Below are positions 1 through 7,075 of a stretch of DNA of 13,555 nucleotides, piece after piece. The notes beneath the pieces were generated by a model that had not been told where the DNA came from, searched no databases, and worked only from the letters and a program-made list of their open reading frames with translations. The stretch comes from Chloroflexia bacterium (lineage in GTDB: Bacteria > Chloroflexota > Chloroflexia > Thermomicrobiales > JALYUS01): contig JAICIL010000098.1 of the NCBI GenBank assembly GCA_025924435.1, positions 1 through 13,555 on the forward strand, written 5' to 3'. The translations under genes were made by a program, and so were the position numbers. The first letter of the stretch is position 1. Every line of letters begins with the position of its first letter.

Positions 1-15
1 GGCGGCGAGGAGTGG

Positions 16-3000
16 TTATTCCCCATCCGCGCGGGCCGCGCCGGGGCAGATGAAGTAATAGGGACAGCGCGGGCAGATGCGCTCGCTGGGCTTCGGGTCG
101 AAGACGCCCGCGACGAGGCCGTCCGCCGCGTCGGCGTAGTGCTGGAGCCGGTTCGTCACCCAGGTATCCGCCCTGCCGCCCTGGCCGTTCGTCCGCACCG
201 TCACGTCGGGCGGGTCGCTCGCCAGGTAGTGCGCTTCGACGGCGAAGGCATCGGGGTTCTCGCGCCGGCCGAGCGCGGTGTACAGGCCGTACAGGTCGTC
301 ATCCGGTGTGTGCTTCGGTTTTTTGCCGGTGAGCCACCGCTGCAAACGGACGCGACCGTCCGGCTCGCGCACGACGACATCCGGGGAGACCCGCACGCGA
401 TGCCCATTGGGCAGCGTCAGGGCTGGGAATGTTTCGACCGTCGCCGCGTCCGCGTCGCGCGCCGCCGCGACCGCCCGCGCGACCGCTTTTTCGCCGCGAC
501 CGCGATAGATTTGCCGGTACGGATGGCTCGCGGGCGGGCCGTCCATCTCCCAACGCGCGGCGAAGCGTTCGCGCGCCTCCTCCGGCGCGAGGCGTTCGGC
601 GATCACGTCCGCCATCGTCTCGTAGACAGCGCGCGTGAAGCCCTCGTACGCGCCGCGGGCACGCCGCTCGCGGAATCCCCAGACCGTGTCGTATGCGTAC
701 CGGCGCGGGCAGCGGAGATAGTCGTCGAGTTGCCGGGCGGAGAACTCGCGCGGCTCAACGGCGCGATCACCCGCCGCCGTCTCCGCATTGTTGCTGGTGG
801 TCGGGGCGTAAGCGGCGGGGGGCGTGCGCTCATCGAGCGTCCCCGCGATGTGCACCATCCACGGCGGCGGCTTCGTCGCCGTGTTTCGCTTGCCGTGGAC
901 GGCGGGGCGCGTCAGGATCAGTTCGTCGCGGGCGCGGGAGAGGGCGACAAAGGCGAGGCAATCTTCGTCGTTCCCGTCATCCACGGGCGCATCGTCGTCC
1001 GCGACCCGGCGCCGGTCTGCATCGGGGAGCGGGAAGGAGCGGAGACCGGGCGGCGGCGGGCAGGGGAACTGCTCGGCCCGCCCGCGCGCGGGGAACTGGC
1101 CGTCGCGCAGTTCGGGGATGAAGACGGCGGCGAATTCCAGCCCCTTGGCGGCATGCACGGTGAGCAGGCGCACCGCTTCGATCCCGTCGGCCCACGACGG
1201 CAACTGGCTGAAGCGGCGGTCCTCCCCGCCGATCTCAATCGCCCGGACGTAGCGCAACAGGGCGGTGATCGCCGCCGCGCCATCCCCCGGCCGCCGCTCG
1301 GCGGCATAGACGAATTCGAGGAACTGGTACACCGCGATCCGCCGCTGCTGCCCCGCCACCGACGGATCCTCCACGAGCGGCAGGAGATGCTCGCCGATGT
1401 CGAAGAGGAAGCGGGCGAGCAGCGTGTGCGGCCCCGCGTCGTCCCGCATCGCGGCGACGAGATGGGCGGCGAGGCGGCGCAGCCCCGCCCGCCCCGCGTC
1501 GGAGAGGCCCGGCAGTGTGGTGGCGAGCGAGAGGGCGGCGGGGAAAGGCAGGCGCGGCGCGACCACTCGCCGCGCGGGCTGCGCGGTCGCGAGCAGCAGG
1601 CGCAGATCGGCGTCCGGCACGCGGTAGGCGGGGAAGCGCGCGACGCGCATCAGGCCGCGCCCGTCCGGCTCGACGGCGAGGGCAAGGAGCGAGAGCAGGT
1701 CGCGCACCTCGGGCCGCTCGAAGAGGTCGCCGAGCGCGAGCGTCGGGATGCCCCGCGCCACCAGCCGCGCCCCGATGCGCGCCAGCGCCCCGTGCGAGCG
1801 GCAGAGCACGGCCTGGTCGCGCAATGGCACGCCCGCATCGCGCAGCCGCGCCATCTCCGTGGCGAGGAGATCCGCTTCCGCGTCCGCGTCGGCGCAGACG
1901 GTGTGCGAGACGGCTCCCCGCCGCTCGGCGCGGTGCGCGTCCCACGGGACGAACGACTCCCCGGACACCGCGCCGACGTGCGGCGCGAGCGCGCTCACCG
2001 TGGCGACAATCGCGGGGCGGGAGCGATAGTTGCGGGCGAGCCGCGTCGCGCGCGCGCCGGGGAAATCGCGCGGGAAATCGCGCACGTTGCGGTCGCTCGC
2101 GCCGCGAAAGCCGAAGATCGCCTGGCGCGGATCGCCGACCACCCAGAGGCCCGCGCCGTCTCCCGCGAGCAGCTGGAGGAAGGCGCGGCTCGCGCGGTTG
2201 ACGTCCTGATACTCGTCAACGAGGAGATGGCGGTACTGGGCGCGCAGGCTGTCGCGCACATCGGGGCAGGCGTGGAGGAGCGCGACCGCGTGGAGGAGGA
2301 GATCGCCGAAATCGCAGCCGTTCTCGCGCGCCAGCATCGCCTGATAGGTCGCGTAGGCGCGCGAAACCTCCGCCGCCCGCGCCCGCTCCTCGCCGTCGGG
2401 CATCAGATCAACGAACATCCGGTAGCAACCCGGCGGCACGAGTTCGTCCTTGGCGCGCGAGAAGGCGTTGAAGAACGCCGGGAAGGGCGCGGTCGGGTCC
2501 GCGAGATCGTCGTACGCCGCGAGGCCGAGCGCGGTGACGACGGATGCGAAGCGCAGCCGCGCGTCCACGGGATCAATGACCGTGAACCCCTGGCGCAGCG
2601 CCGGAATTCTCCCCGCCGCGTATTTGCGGAGCAGTTCGAGCGCGAAGGAATGGAACGTCCCCGTCCAGATGCGCGGGGCGTCGCCGGGGCGGACGCGCGC
2701 CACCCGGTCGCGCAACTCGCCCGCCGCGCGGTTGGAGAAGGTGAGGACGACGATCTCCTCCGGCGCCACCCCGCGATCGAGCAGGTGCAGCACGCGGTGG
2801 ACGAGGGTCCGCGTCTTGCCGGTGCCCGGCCCCGCCTCGACGAGGAGCGGCCCCGCCTCGGCGTGCGCGGCGGCCCGCTGGCTCTCGTCCAGCGCGTCGT
2901 CGGTCGGCGGACCCGCCTCGTCCGGCGCGGCGGTGTCGAGGGGCGGGAGCAGGAGGGCGCGCGTCAGTTGGAAATAGAGCATCCGCTCCGGCAGATGGAG

Positions 3001-3534
3001 CCGGCGGGCGAGGGCGGGAATGTCCCGGATATGCGCGTTGCCCCATGCGCGCGTGCGGAACCAGGGCAGCAATTCCTCCGGCGGCAGGAGGAACTCGCGG
3101 GCGAAGACATTGGCGCTCCGCTCGACGAGATCGAAGGGGCTGTACCCGTCCACCTGCGCCGCGCCCGCGCCGTAGGGAATATCGGCGGCGGCGAAATCAA
3201 TGTCCGATTCGTGGCTGATGACCGCGCCATGCCCCAGCCAGTGGTGCGCGTACTCGTGGGCGAGGACGAAATTCTGCGTCGCGAGCGGGAGGCTGGCGTC
3301 AACCGCAATCGTCTGCCAATGCGGCTCGTAGACGCCCTGGGCACCATAGAGCAGCGGGTCGCCGTGGGGCAACCGCTCCGCGACGATGCCCGTCGCGGCG
3401 GCCGCACGCGCGAACACGGTCGCGAGGTCGCCGCCCGCCGCGCCACCGAGCGCCGCGCGCCGCGTCCGCGCGAGGGCGCGGACGGCGTCCCACTGGCTCA
3501 CGCGGCGTGCCCCGGCGGCTCCAGCGCGAGCCAT
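16..3534 (-). CDS. ImmA/IrrE metallopeptidase - UvrD-type helicase - RecB/AddB-like Fe-S domain fusion
   Basis: Three domains are visible. Residues about 35-195 are an ImmA/IrrE (M78) peptidase with HEYAH at 93-97 as the zinc HExxH. Residues about 215-880 are a superfamily 1A helicase: Walker A GPGTGKT (235-241), motif II DEYQD (440-444), GDPRQAIFGFRG (467-478), motif V TVHAAKGLEF (792-801) and motif VI VALSRARDEL (863-872). Residues about 930-1170 resemble the RecB/AddB/Cas4 nuclease fold, with Cys942 in YLRCPRR and a terminal C-x2-C-x5-C (1154, 1157, 1163) that would hold a 4Fe-4S cluster. Known family roles are ATP-driven 3'-5' unwinding and cleavage of XRE repressors by M78 peptidases. 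Oddly, the usual DYKTGK active-site strand reads RWLTGK (1066-1071). It overlaps the upstream gene by 37 bp from this ATG. A GTG at 3501, overlapping that gene's stop as GTGA, would remove 11 residues and is equally plausible. The domain calls are firm; the role is inferred. Confidence 0.9.
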   Translation of the reverse strand: MARAGAAGARRVSQWDAVRALARTRRAALGGAAGGDLATVFARAAAATGIVAERLPHGDPLLYGAQGVYEPHWQTIAVDASLPLATQNFVLAHEYAHHWLGHGAVISHESDIDFAAADIPYGAGAAQVDGYSPFDLVERSANVFAREFLLPPEELLPWFRTRAWGNAHIRDIPALARRLHLPERMLYFQLTRALLLPPLDTAAPDEAGPPTDDALDESQRAAAHAEAGPLLVEAGPGTGKTRTLVHRVLHLLDRGVAPEEIVVLTFSNRAAGELRDRVARVRPGDAPRIWTGTFHSFALELLRKYAAGRIPALRQGFTVIDPVDARLRFASVVTALGLAAYDDLADPTAPFPAFFNAFSRAKDELVPPGCYRMFVDLMPDGEERARAAEVSRAYATYQAMLARENGCDFGDLLLHAVALLHACPDVRDSLRAQYRHLLVDEYQDVNRASRAFLQLLAGDGAGLWVVGDPRQAIFGFRGASDRNVRDFPRDFPGARATRLARNYRSRPAIVATVSALAPHVGAVSGESFVPWDAHRAERRGAVSHTVCADADAEADLLATEMARLRDAGVPLRDQAVLCRSHGALARIGARLVARGIPTLALGDLFERPEVRDLLSLLALAVEPDGRGLMRVARFPAYRVPDADLRLLLATAQPARRVVAPRLPFPAALSLATTLPGLSDAGRAGLRRLAAHLVAAMRDDAGPHTLLARFLFDIGEHLLPLVEDPSVAGQQRRIAVYQFLEFVYAAERRPGDGAAAITALLRYVRAIEIGGEDRRFSQLPSWADGIEAVRLLTVHAAKGLEFAAVFIPELRDGQFPARGRAEQFPCPPPPGLRSFPLPDADRRRVADDDAPVDDGNDEDCLAFVALSRARDELILTRPAVHGKRNTATKPPPWMVHIAGTLDERTPPAAYAPTTSNNAETAAGDRAVEPREFSARQLDDYLRCPRRYAYDTVWGFRERRARGAYEGFTRAVYETMADVIAERLAPEEARERFAARWEMDGPPASHPYRQIYRGRGEKAVARAVAAARDADAATVETFPALTLPNGHRVRVSPDVVVREPDGRVRLQRWLTGKKPKHTPDDDLYGLYTALGRRENPDAFAVEAHYLASDPPDVTVRTNGQGGRADTWVTNRLQHYADAADGLVAGVFDPKPSERICPRCPYYFICPGAARADGE

Positions 3535-4115
3535 TCCGCCTTCAGCGCGGCGGAGAGCGTGGGGTCGGAGCGGATCGCCGCGAAGAAATCCTGCTGGGCC
3601 GCCGCGGGCGCACGGTCGGCGCGGAACTGCGCGCCCTGCGGGAGCAATGGCGGGCCGCCGAGGTAGGCGCGGACGTCCGCCGCCGTCCGGTTCAGCGCCC
3701 GCGCGAGGCGGGCGATGAGCAGGTCCGGCAGGCGCGCGGCGTCAATCAGGCGGCGGTCCAGCCGCTGGAGCAGGCGCGGCGACAGCCCCGTCTCCGCCGC
3801 GACCGCCGCGATGTCGCGATGCGCCTCCCGCGCGGCGTCGAGCAGAGTGGCGATGGGCGGCGGCGGATTGAGCGATTGCGCGACGATCGTCATGCCGCGC
3901 GCGACGGCGGCGGGATCGGGCGCCAGCGACGCGGCGGGCGGGGCGAGGGCTTCCATCACCGCCCACTCCGCCGCGTACGCCGCGATCTCGTCCGCGAAGT
4001 CGGGGTGGCGCGCGGCCCATTCCCGCACCTTCTCGTGCGGCGGCGGGATGTCGAATGCCGCCGTGAACGCTTCGAGGATCGTCTCCAACCGCTCATCGCG
4101 CGATGCGGCCATCAT
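3498..4115 (-). CDS. XRE-type helix-turn-helix protein, presumed partner of the ImmA-helicase fusion
   Basis: A 205-residue protein. Residues about 91-152 look like an XRE/Cro HTH: helix LLDAAREAHR, helix DIAAVAAETG, recognition helix SPRLLQRLDRRL, then DLLIARLARALN and a final AADVRAYL helix. The N-terminal part contains HPDFADEIAAYAAEW (37-51), a helical W/HP-type segment whose function I do not recognise. The tail (175-200) is helical and ends in KAEWLAL. The gene begins with two ATG codons; the first overlaps the stop of the sigma-like gene as ATGA and has an excellent Shine-Dalgarno. XRE proteins encoded beside M78 peptidases, such as ImmR and DdrO, are known repressors cleaved by the peptidase. 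By analogy this could be the repressor and substrate of the next gene, but no cleavage site can be read from the sequence. It might instead act as an anti-sigma or adaptor for the upstream protein. Confidence 0.8.
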   Translation of the reverse strand: MMAASRDERLETILEAFTAAFDIPPPHEKVREWAARHPDFADEIAAYAAEWAVMEALAPPAASLAPDPAAVARGMTIVAQSLNPPPPIATLLDAAREAHRDIAAVAAETGLSPRLLQRLDRRLIDAARLPDLLIARLARALNRTAADVRAYLGGPPLLPQGAQFRADRAPAAAQQDFFAAIRSDPTLSAALKAEWLALEPPGHAA

Positions 4116-4921
4116 TGCTCACCTCCTTGCTCGCGCGACCATTGCCGCTCGATCTCCCGGAGCCAGTTGCGGACCGTCCGCTCGGTGACGCGTCTGCCGT
4201 ACCGCTCGGCGATGCGATCAACAATCGTCGGTCGGTCGTTGCCGTCAATCGGGTAGCCGAGCGAGCGCCAGATCAGGGTGTCGCGCTTTTCCGGCGCCAA
4301 TCGCGCGACGAAATCGCGCATATCCGGCGCGAGCGTGCCGGAGATAATTCGTGTGTCCGGCACCGCCGCCGGTGTCGTGCCCTCTTCGGTGTCGGCTTCG
4401 GCATCGAGATGGAGGGCGGCATCGTCGCGTTTTCGCTCGCGGACATGCGCCACGCGGACATCAATGCAGGTGGAGAGCAGCGCCTTGCCGAATCGCACCT
4501 GCAAGAAGTCCCCACGGGAGCCGGGGTCCGCGATTTTGTCGAACAGCGACGCGACGACCGCTTCATAGGCGAGGTCGCGCAGGCCCGGCCCGAGTTGCCC
4601 CATCTTCGCCCGAATCGTCCGCTCGATCCGGGTGAGCAGGAGGCGGGAGAGGTCGGTGAAGAGCGCGTCCATGCGCCGTTTGTGGCATTCGTGCAGGAAG
4701 TAGACGAGGCATTCGTCCCGCACGTACGCCGCGTCGCCCGCGTCCGCGATGGCGGCACGCGCGAGCAACGACGCGCGGGGGAGGGGCAGGAGTTCCATCA
4801 GTTGCGTCTCGATCTCCGGTGGACGGGTGTACGGCGCGCCGTTCGCATCGGTCTTCGTCAGCGGCGCGACGGGCGGCGCGAGCGGTGGCGCGTCACCGGA
4901 GCGGCGGTGGGACAACGTCAC
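4112..4921 (-). CDS. Sigma-70-like transcription factor (putative), first gene of the ImmA-helicase operon
   Basis: Started at GTG 4921, this gives 269 residues. The frame is open to an ATG at 5032, but that start and the ATG at 4954 lack a ribosome site, while GTG 4921 follows GGGAGGAG. Residues about 64-170 resemble sigma region 2: a helical stretch (DECLVYFLHECHKRR, then FTDLSRLLLTRIERTI), a segment DLAYEAVVASLFDKI, and FLQVRFGKALLSTCIDVRV followed by basic RERKR. An acidic linker (about 170-200) leads to LAPEKRDTLIWRSLGY (208-223), and residues about 230-262 form a region-4-like HTH (IVDRIAERYGRRVTERTVRNWLREIER). The two-domain plan with an acidic linker fits an ECF-like sigma factor, but identity to canonical ECF proteins is low, so another HTH regulator is possible. 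It overlaps the next gene by 4 bp, so the three genes are probably translated together. The role in the module is inferred. Confidence 0.65.
   Translation of the reverse strand: MTLSHRRSGDAPPLAPPVAPLTKTDANGAPYTRPPEIETQLMELLPLPRASLLARAAIADAGDAAYVRDECLVYFLHECHKRRMDALFTDLSRLLLTRIERTIRAKMGQLGPGLRDLAYEAVVASLFDKIADPGSRGDFLQVRFGKALLSTCIDVRVAHVRERKRDDAALHLDAEADTEEGTTPAAVPDTRIISGTLAPDMRDFVARLAPEKRDTLIWRSLGYPIDGNDRPTIVDRIAERYGRRVTERTVRNWLREIERQWSREQGGEQ
4120..4128 (-). promoter_or_regulatory. Strong ribosome binding site of the XRE gene, inside the sigma-like gene
   Basis: Read on the minus strand this is AAGGAGGTG, six bases from GGAGG to the ATG at 4115. It lies within the last codons of the upstream gene. 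It fixes the XRE start and indicates efficient independent re-initiation within the operon. Confidence 0.85.
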
Positions 4922-4923
4922 GA

Positions 4924-4931
4924 CTCCTCCC
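4924..4931 (-). promoter_or_regulatory. Ribosome binding site that sets the GTG start of the sigma-like gene
   Basis: The minus strand reads GGGAGGAG, two bases before the GTG at 4921; the GGAGG core is four bases away. No comparable purine run precedes the in-frame ATG codons at 5032 or 4954. A TTG two codons downstream (4915) would have a more usual spacing and is the only close rival. Confidence 0.6.
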
Positions 4932-5091
4932 TCGCGCCCCGCGCGAAGATGCATGGACTTAATCGCCGCAACACGGCCCAACCGGAAAGCAGCGCATCTC
5001 GCCGCCACGCGCCAGTCGGTGCGCGGCGGCACTGATTGAGACGATGCGCGCCCGGATGGCGATAACGGTTTCTGAATCCGCTACCGGCGCG

Positions 5092-5120
5092 ATTGTACTG
5101 CCGTATCAGGAATCTGACAC
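5092..5120 (-). promoter_or_regulatory. Candidate promoter of the sigma/XRE/ImmA-helicase operon with overlapping dyad
   Basis: On the minus strand GTGTCA (5120-5115) and TACAAT (5097-5092) are separated by 17 bases, matching the -35 and -10 consensus at 4 and 5 of 6 positions. An imperfect dyad, GTGTCAG-ATTC-CTGATAC (5120-5103), covers the -35 element and part of the spacer, where a repressor would block polymerase. The remaining intergenic DNA (4922-5201) shows nothing else convincing and is noticeably less GC-rich than the genes. A leader of about 160 bases would precede the GTG. This is a motif match only. Confidence 0.35.
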
Positions 5121-5201
5121 GGTGATCTTCGCGGACGTGTATATCGGGGGCGGGTCAAGAATTCACCCGTCCACCGATAGAACGCAAATTTCTTCAGATC
5201 G

Positions 5202-5540
5202 TTATGCGCGATATCCAGGGGATCGCTCTCCCCCGAAGAGGGCATGCTCCGGATGCCGGTCGTATCGCGCTTTCTTGCGGGCGTCCTTCAGGCCACGCTC
5301 CCGGTTGCGATAGCAGGTGATGACCCGCGCGCCGTCAATCACCATGACGGTCCCTTCGAGCCGCGCGCACGCCCTGCCGCCGTCGGGCATGCGCGCCAAC
5401 TGGCGGCGACCGAGGAAGACGAATGTGACGCCCGTCCGGCGCACGCGCGTCCCCCATGCGGCGACGACCGCGATGTCCGCGCGCGACAGGTTCCGGCAGG
5501 GCATCTGTTCCAGTGCGTGGCGCGAATAGGTGATCTCCAT
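5202..5540 (-). CDS. DUF4258-family small protein (BrnT/RelE-like fold suspected)
   Basis: A 112-residue protein with the DUF4258 layout: an N-terminal ITYSRHALEQMPCRNLSRAD segment (S-x-HA-x-x-QM), central beta-strand sequences (VTFVFLGRRQL, GTVMVIDGARVITCYRN), and a basic tail GLKDARKKARYDRH. DUF4258 proteins resemble BrnT- and RelE-like toxins in predicted fold, but many stand alone and have no tested activity. I chose ATG 5540 because GGGAGGGGG lies just ahead of it. An in-frame ATG at 5588 would add 16 residues with a poorly spaced site. Longer extensions would cross the terminator at 5625-5652. No antitoxin-sized partner is adjacent. The 280-bp gap and promoter signals before the next gene suggest it is not part of that operon. 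Confidence 0.75.
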   Translation of the reverse strand: MEITYSRHALEQMPCRNLSRADIAVVAAWGTRVRRTGVTFVFLGRRQLARMPDGGRACARLEGTVMVIDGARVITCYRNRERGLKDARKKARYDRHPEHALFGGERSPGYRA

Positions 5541-5624
5541 CGTTCCCCCTCCCAGCATCGGTGTGCCGACGATGGCCGCGTCAGCCATCCCACCGGAGTA
5601 ATCGGGCAGCGGGGCGCGAACCGG

Positions 5625-5652
5625 AAAAAGGCGGCGCACTCGCCGCGCCGCC
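5625..5652 (-). terminator. Intrinsic terminator downstream of the VWA gene
   Basis: On the minus strand a perfect 8-bp stem, GGCGGCGC and GCGCCGCC, flanks a 7-base loop and is followed directly by TTTTT. It starts 28 bases past the VWA stop codon. This is the only canonical hairpin plus U-tract in the window and it separates the VWA unit from the DUF4258 gene. Confidence 0.85.
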
Positions 5653-5679
5653 GGTGTGGTCCGCGTCGTTGCTGTCGGT

Positions 5680-6939
5680 CTACGGCCGGTCGGGGTCAAC
5701 CGGCTTGCCGCGCTTGATGCGGTTCATCTCGCTGTAGATGCGCTTGCGCTGCGCGTCGGAGGACCCCTGCGCCATCTCCCGCGCCTCCCGCGCCAGCGTC
5801 GTCGCCTCCGTCGCCGCCTCGGGCGGGGCGTAGGCGGCGATGGACGCGGCCGCCGCGCGGAGTGTTGACGCCGCCTGGAGGTAATCCCCCGCCCGCTCGC
5901 GCAGGTACGCCTCCTGCCGCGCGCGGGCCGCCTCCTGCCGCGCCACCTCGGCGAGGACGGCGGGATCGCGCGGGCCGGCGTCCGCGCCGACCGGCCAGGC
6001 GAGCGCGGCGCGGGCGAAGGCGTGCCCCGCCCCCTCCTGCCAGCGCACCGTCGCGCGGATCTCGTGCGCGCTCCCCGGCGACGCGGGCGGCAGCGTCACG
6101 CGCAGGACGAGGCGCGGCTTCTCCCCCGCGCTCACGAACCCGATGGGGATCGTCACGCGGGCGGGCAGGTATTCGGCGGCCATCGCCGGGTTGCGGAGAT
6201 TGGCGGCCAGCCCCGGCGGCAGCGTCACGCGCGCGGAGACGCCGCTGGCGACGACCGTCATCAGTTCCGCCAGTTCCTGCTGGAAGATCACGTGGATGCG
6301 TTGCGGCGTCGCGATGTGGTACGCATTGCCCGCGCCCGCCTCCGCCAGCGCGTTGAGCAGCTGCTCGTCGTAATCGTCGCCGACGCCGAAGGCGCTCGTG
6401 ACGATCCCGTGCGCCGCCGCACCTTTGGCGAGCGAGGCGAGCGCGCCGGGATCGGTGATGCCGATGTTCGCGAGGCCATCCGTGAGGAGCAGCACGCGAT
6501 GGAGCGCGCCCGACATTCGCTCCATGCCTTGGGCGACGGCCTGCACGCCCGCGCGCCAGCCGCCTTCGAGGTTCGTGGAACTGCCCGGCGTGACGGACGC
6601 CAGCGCCATGCTCAGGGCGGGCAGCCGGTCGGCGGTCACGGCGGCGCCGGGCGCGAGCAGTTCCACCCTGTCATCGTAGACAACGAGCGCGACGCGGTCG
6701 CGCGCGTCGAGTTGATGGATGAGGTGGAGCGCGGCGTTCTTGGCGAGGTCGAGTTTCCGGTCGGCCATCGAGCCGGAGCGGTCGAGCACGATCGCGAGAT
6801 TGAGGGGACGGCGTTCGGCTGCTGCGGGGCGCGCCAGCCCTTCCAGTCCCACGACGACGTGGCTCTCGCCGCCCGGCGCGGGGGTGAAGGGCGTCTCGGG
6901 TCGGATCGTGATGGAGAGGGGCGGTTCGTTCGTGTGCAT
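5680..6939 (-). CDS. VWA-domain protein with intact MIDAS metal site
   Basis: A 419-residue protein. Residues about 44-225 form a von Willebrand factor A domain. All MIDAS elements are present: D53-x-S55-x-S57 in IVLDRSGSM, T122 in SSTNLEGG, and D154 in LLLTDGLAN. A beta-rich region follows (about 235-330, for example VSARVTLPPG and KPRLVLRVTLPP), then a helical, Ala/Arg/Glu-rich tail (about 335-415). There is no signal peptide or membrane segment, so it is probably cytoplasmic. Such domains bind a protein ligand through a divalent metal. The usual MoxR-type AAA+ partner of many bacterial VWA proteins is not next to it. Its nearest upstream gene is a DUF2851 protein 136 bp away, and it is closed by its own terminator. 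The start ATG has AAGGA 12-13 bases upstream, a rather long spacing. The ligand is unknown. Confidence 0.9.
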   Translation of the reverse strand: MHTNEPPLSITIRPETPFTPAPGGESHVVVGLEGLARPAAAERRPLNLAIVLDRSGSMADRKLDLAKNAALHLIHQLDARDRVALVVYDDRVELLAPGAAVTADRLPALSMALASVTPGSSTNLEGGWRAGVQAVAQGMERMSGALHRVLLLTDGLANIGITDPGALASLAKGAAAHGIVTSAFGVGDDYDEQLLNALAEAGAGNAYHIATPQRIHVIFQQELAELMTVVASGVSARVTLPPGLAANLRNPAMAAEYLPARVTIPIGFVSAGEKPRLVLRVTLPPASPGSAHEIRATVRWQEGAGHAFARAALAWPVGADAGPRDPAVLAEVARQEAARARQEAYLRERAGDYLQAASTLRAAAASIAAYAPPEAATEATTLAREAREMAQGSSDAQRKRIYSEMNRIKRGKPVDPDRP

Positions 6940-7075
6940 GCGGTCTGCCTGTTCCTTCCGAAGGATGAATGAACGACGCCACCCAATAGGGGGGCACGTC
7001 TCATGAATCGGAGGTCATGGAGCAAACCGGAAATTCGGGATTTAATCGGGGGGTGAAGGGCGATCCGCGTTCGCG

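Noticed and set aside
16..3534. Cas4-like cysteines considered as evidence for a CRISPR adaptation locus
   Set aside because: No cas1, cas2 or repeat array is present; the same cysteine pattern is common in AddB-type helicase-nucleases.
139..3666. A plus-strand open frame of 1175 codons opposite the helicase gene
   Set aside because: It lacks any recognisable domain, is rich in Arg/Gly/Ala as expected for an antisense frame of high-GC coding DNA, and the minus strand encodes complete helicase motifs.
4103..5035. Plus-strand open frame opposite the sigma-like gene
   Set aside because: Arg-rich low-complexity product; the minus frame has ribosome sites, overlapping neighbours and HTH-like sequence.
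5152..5178. TTGACC with nearby TATACA on the minus strand (5158-5138) as an alternative promoter
   Set aside because: The two elements are only about nine bases apart, too close to act as a -35/-10 pair.
5044..5313. Small plus-strand open frame in the intergenic gap
   Set aside because: No ribosome site, no recognisable content, and it runs antisense into the DUF4258 gene.
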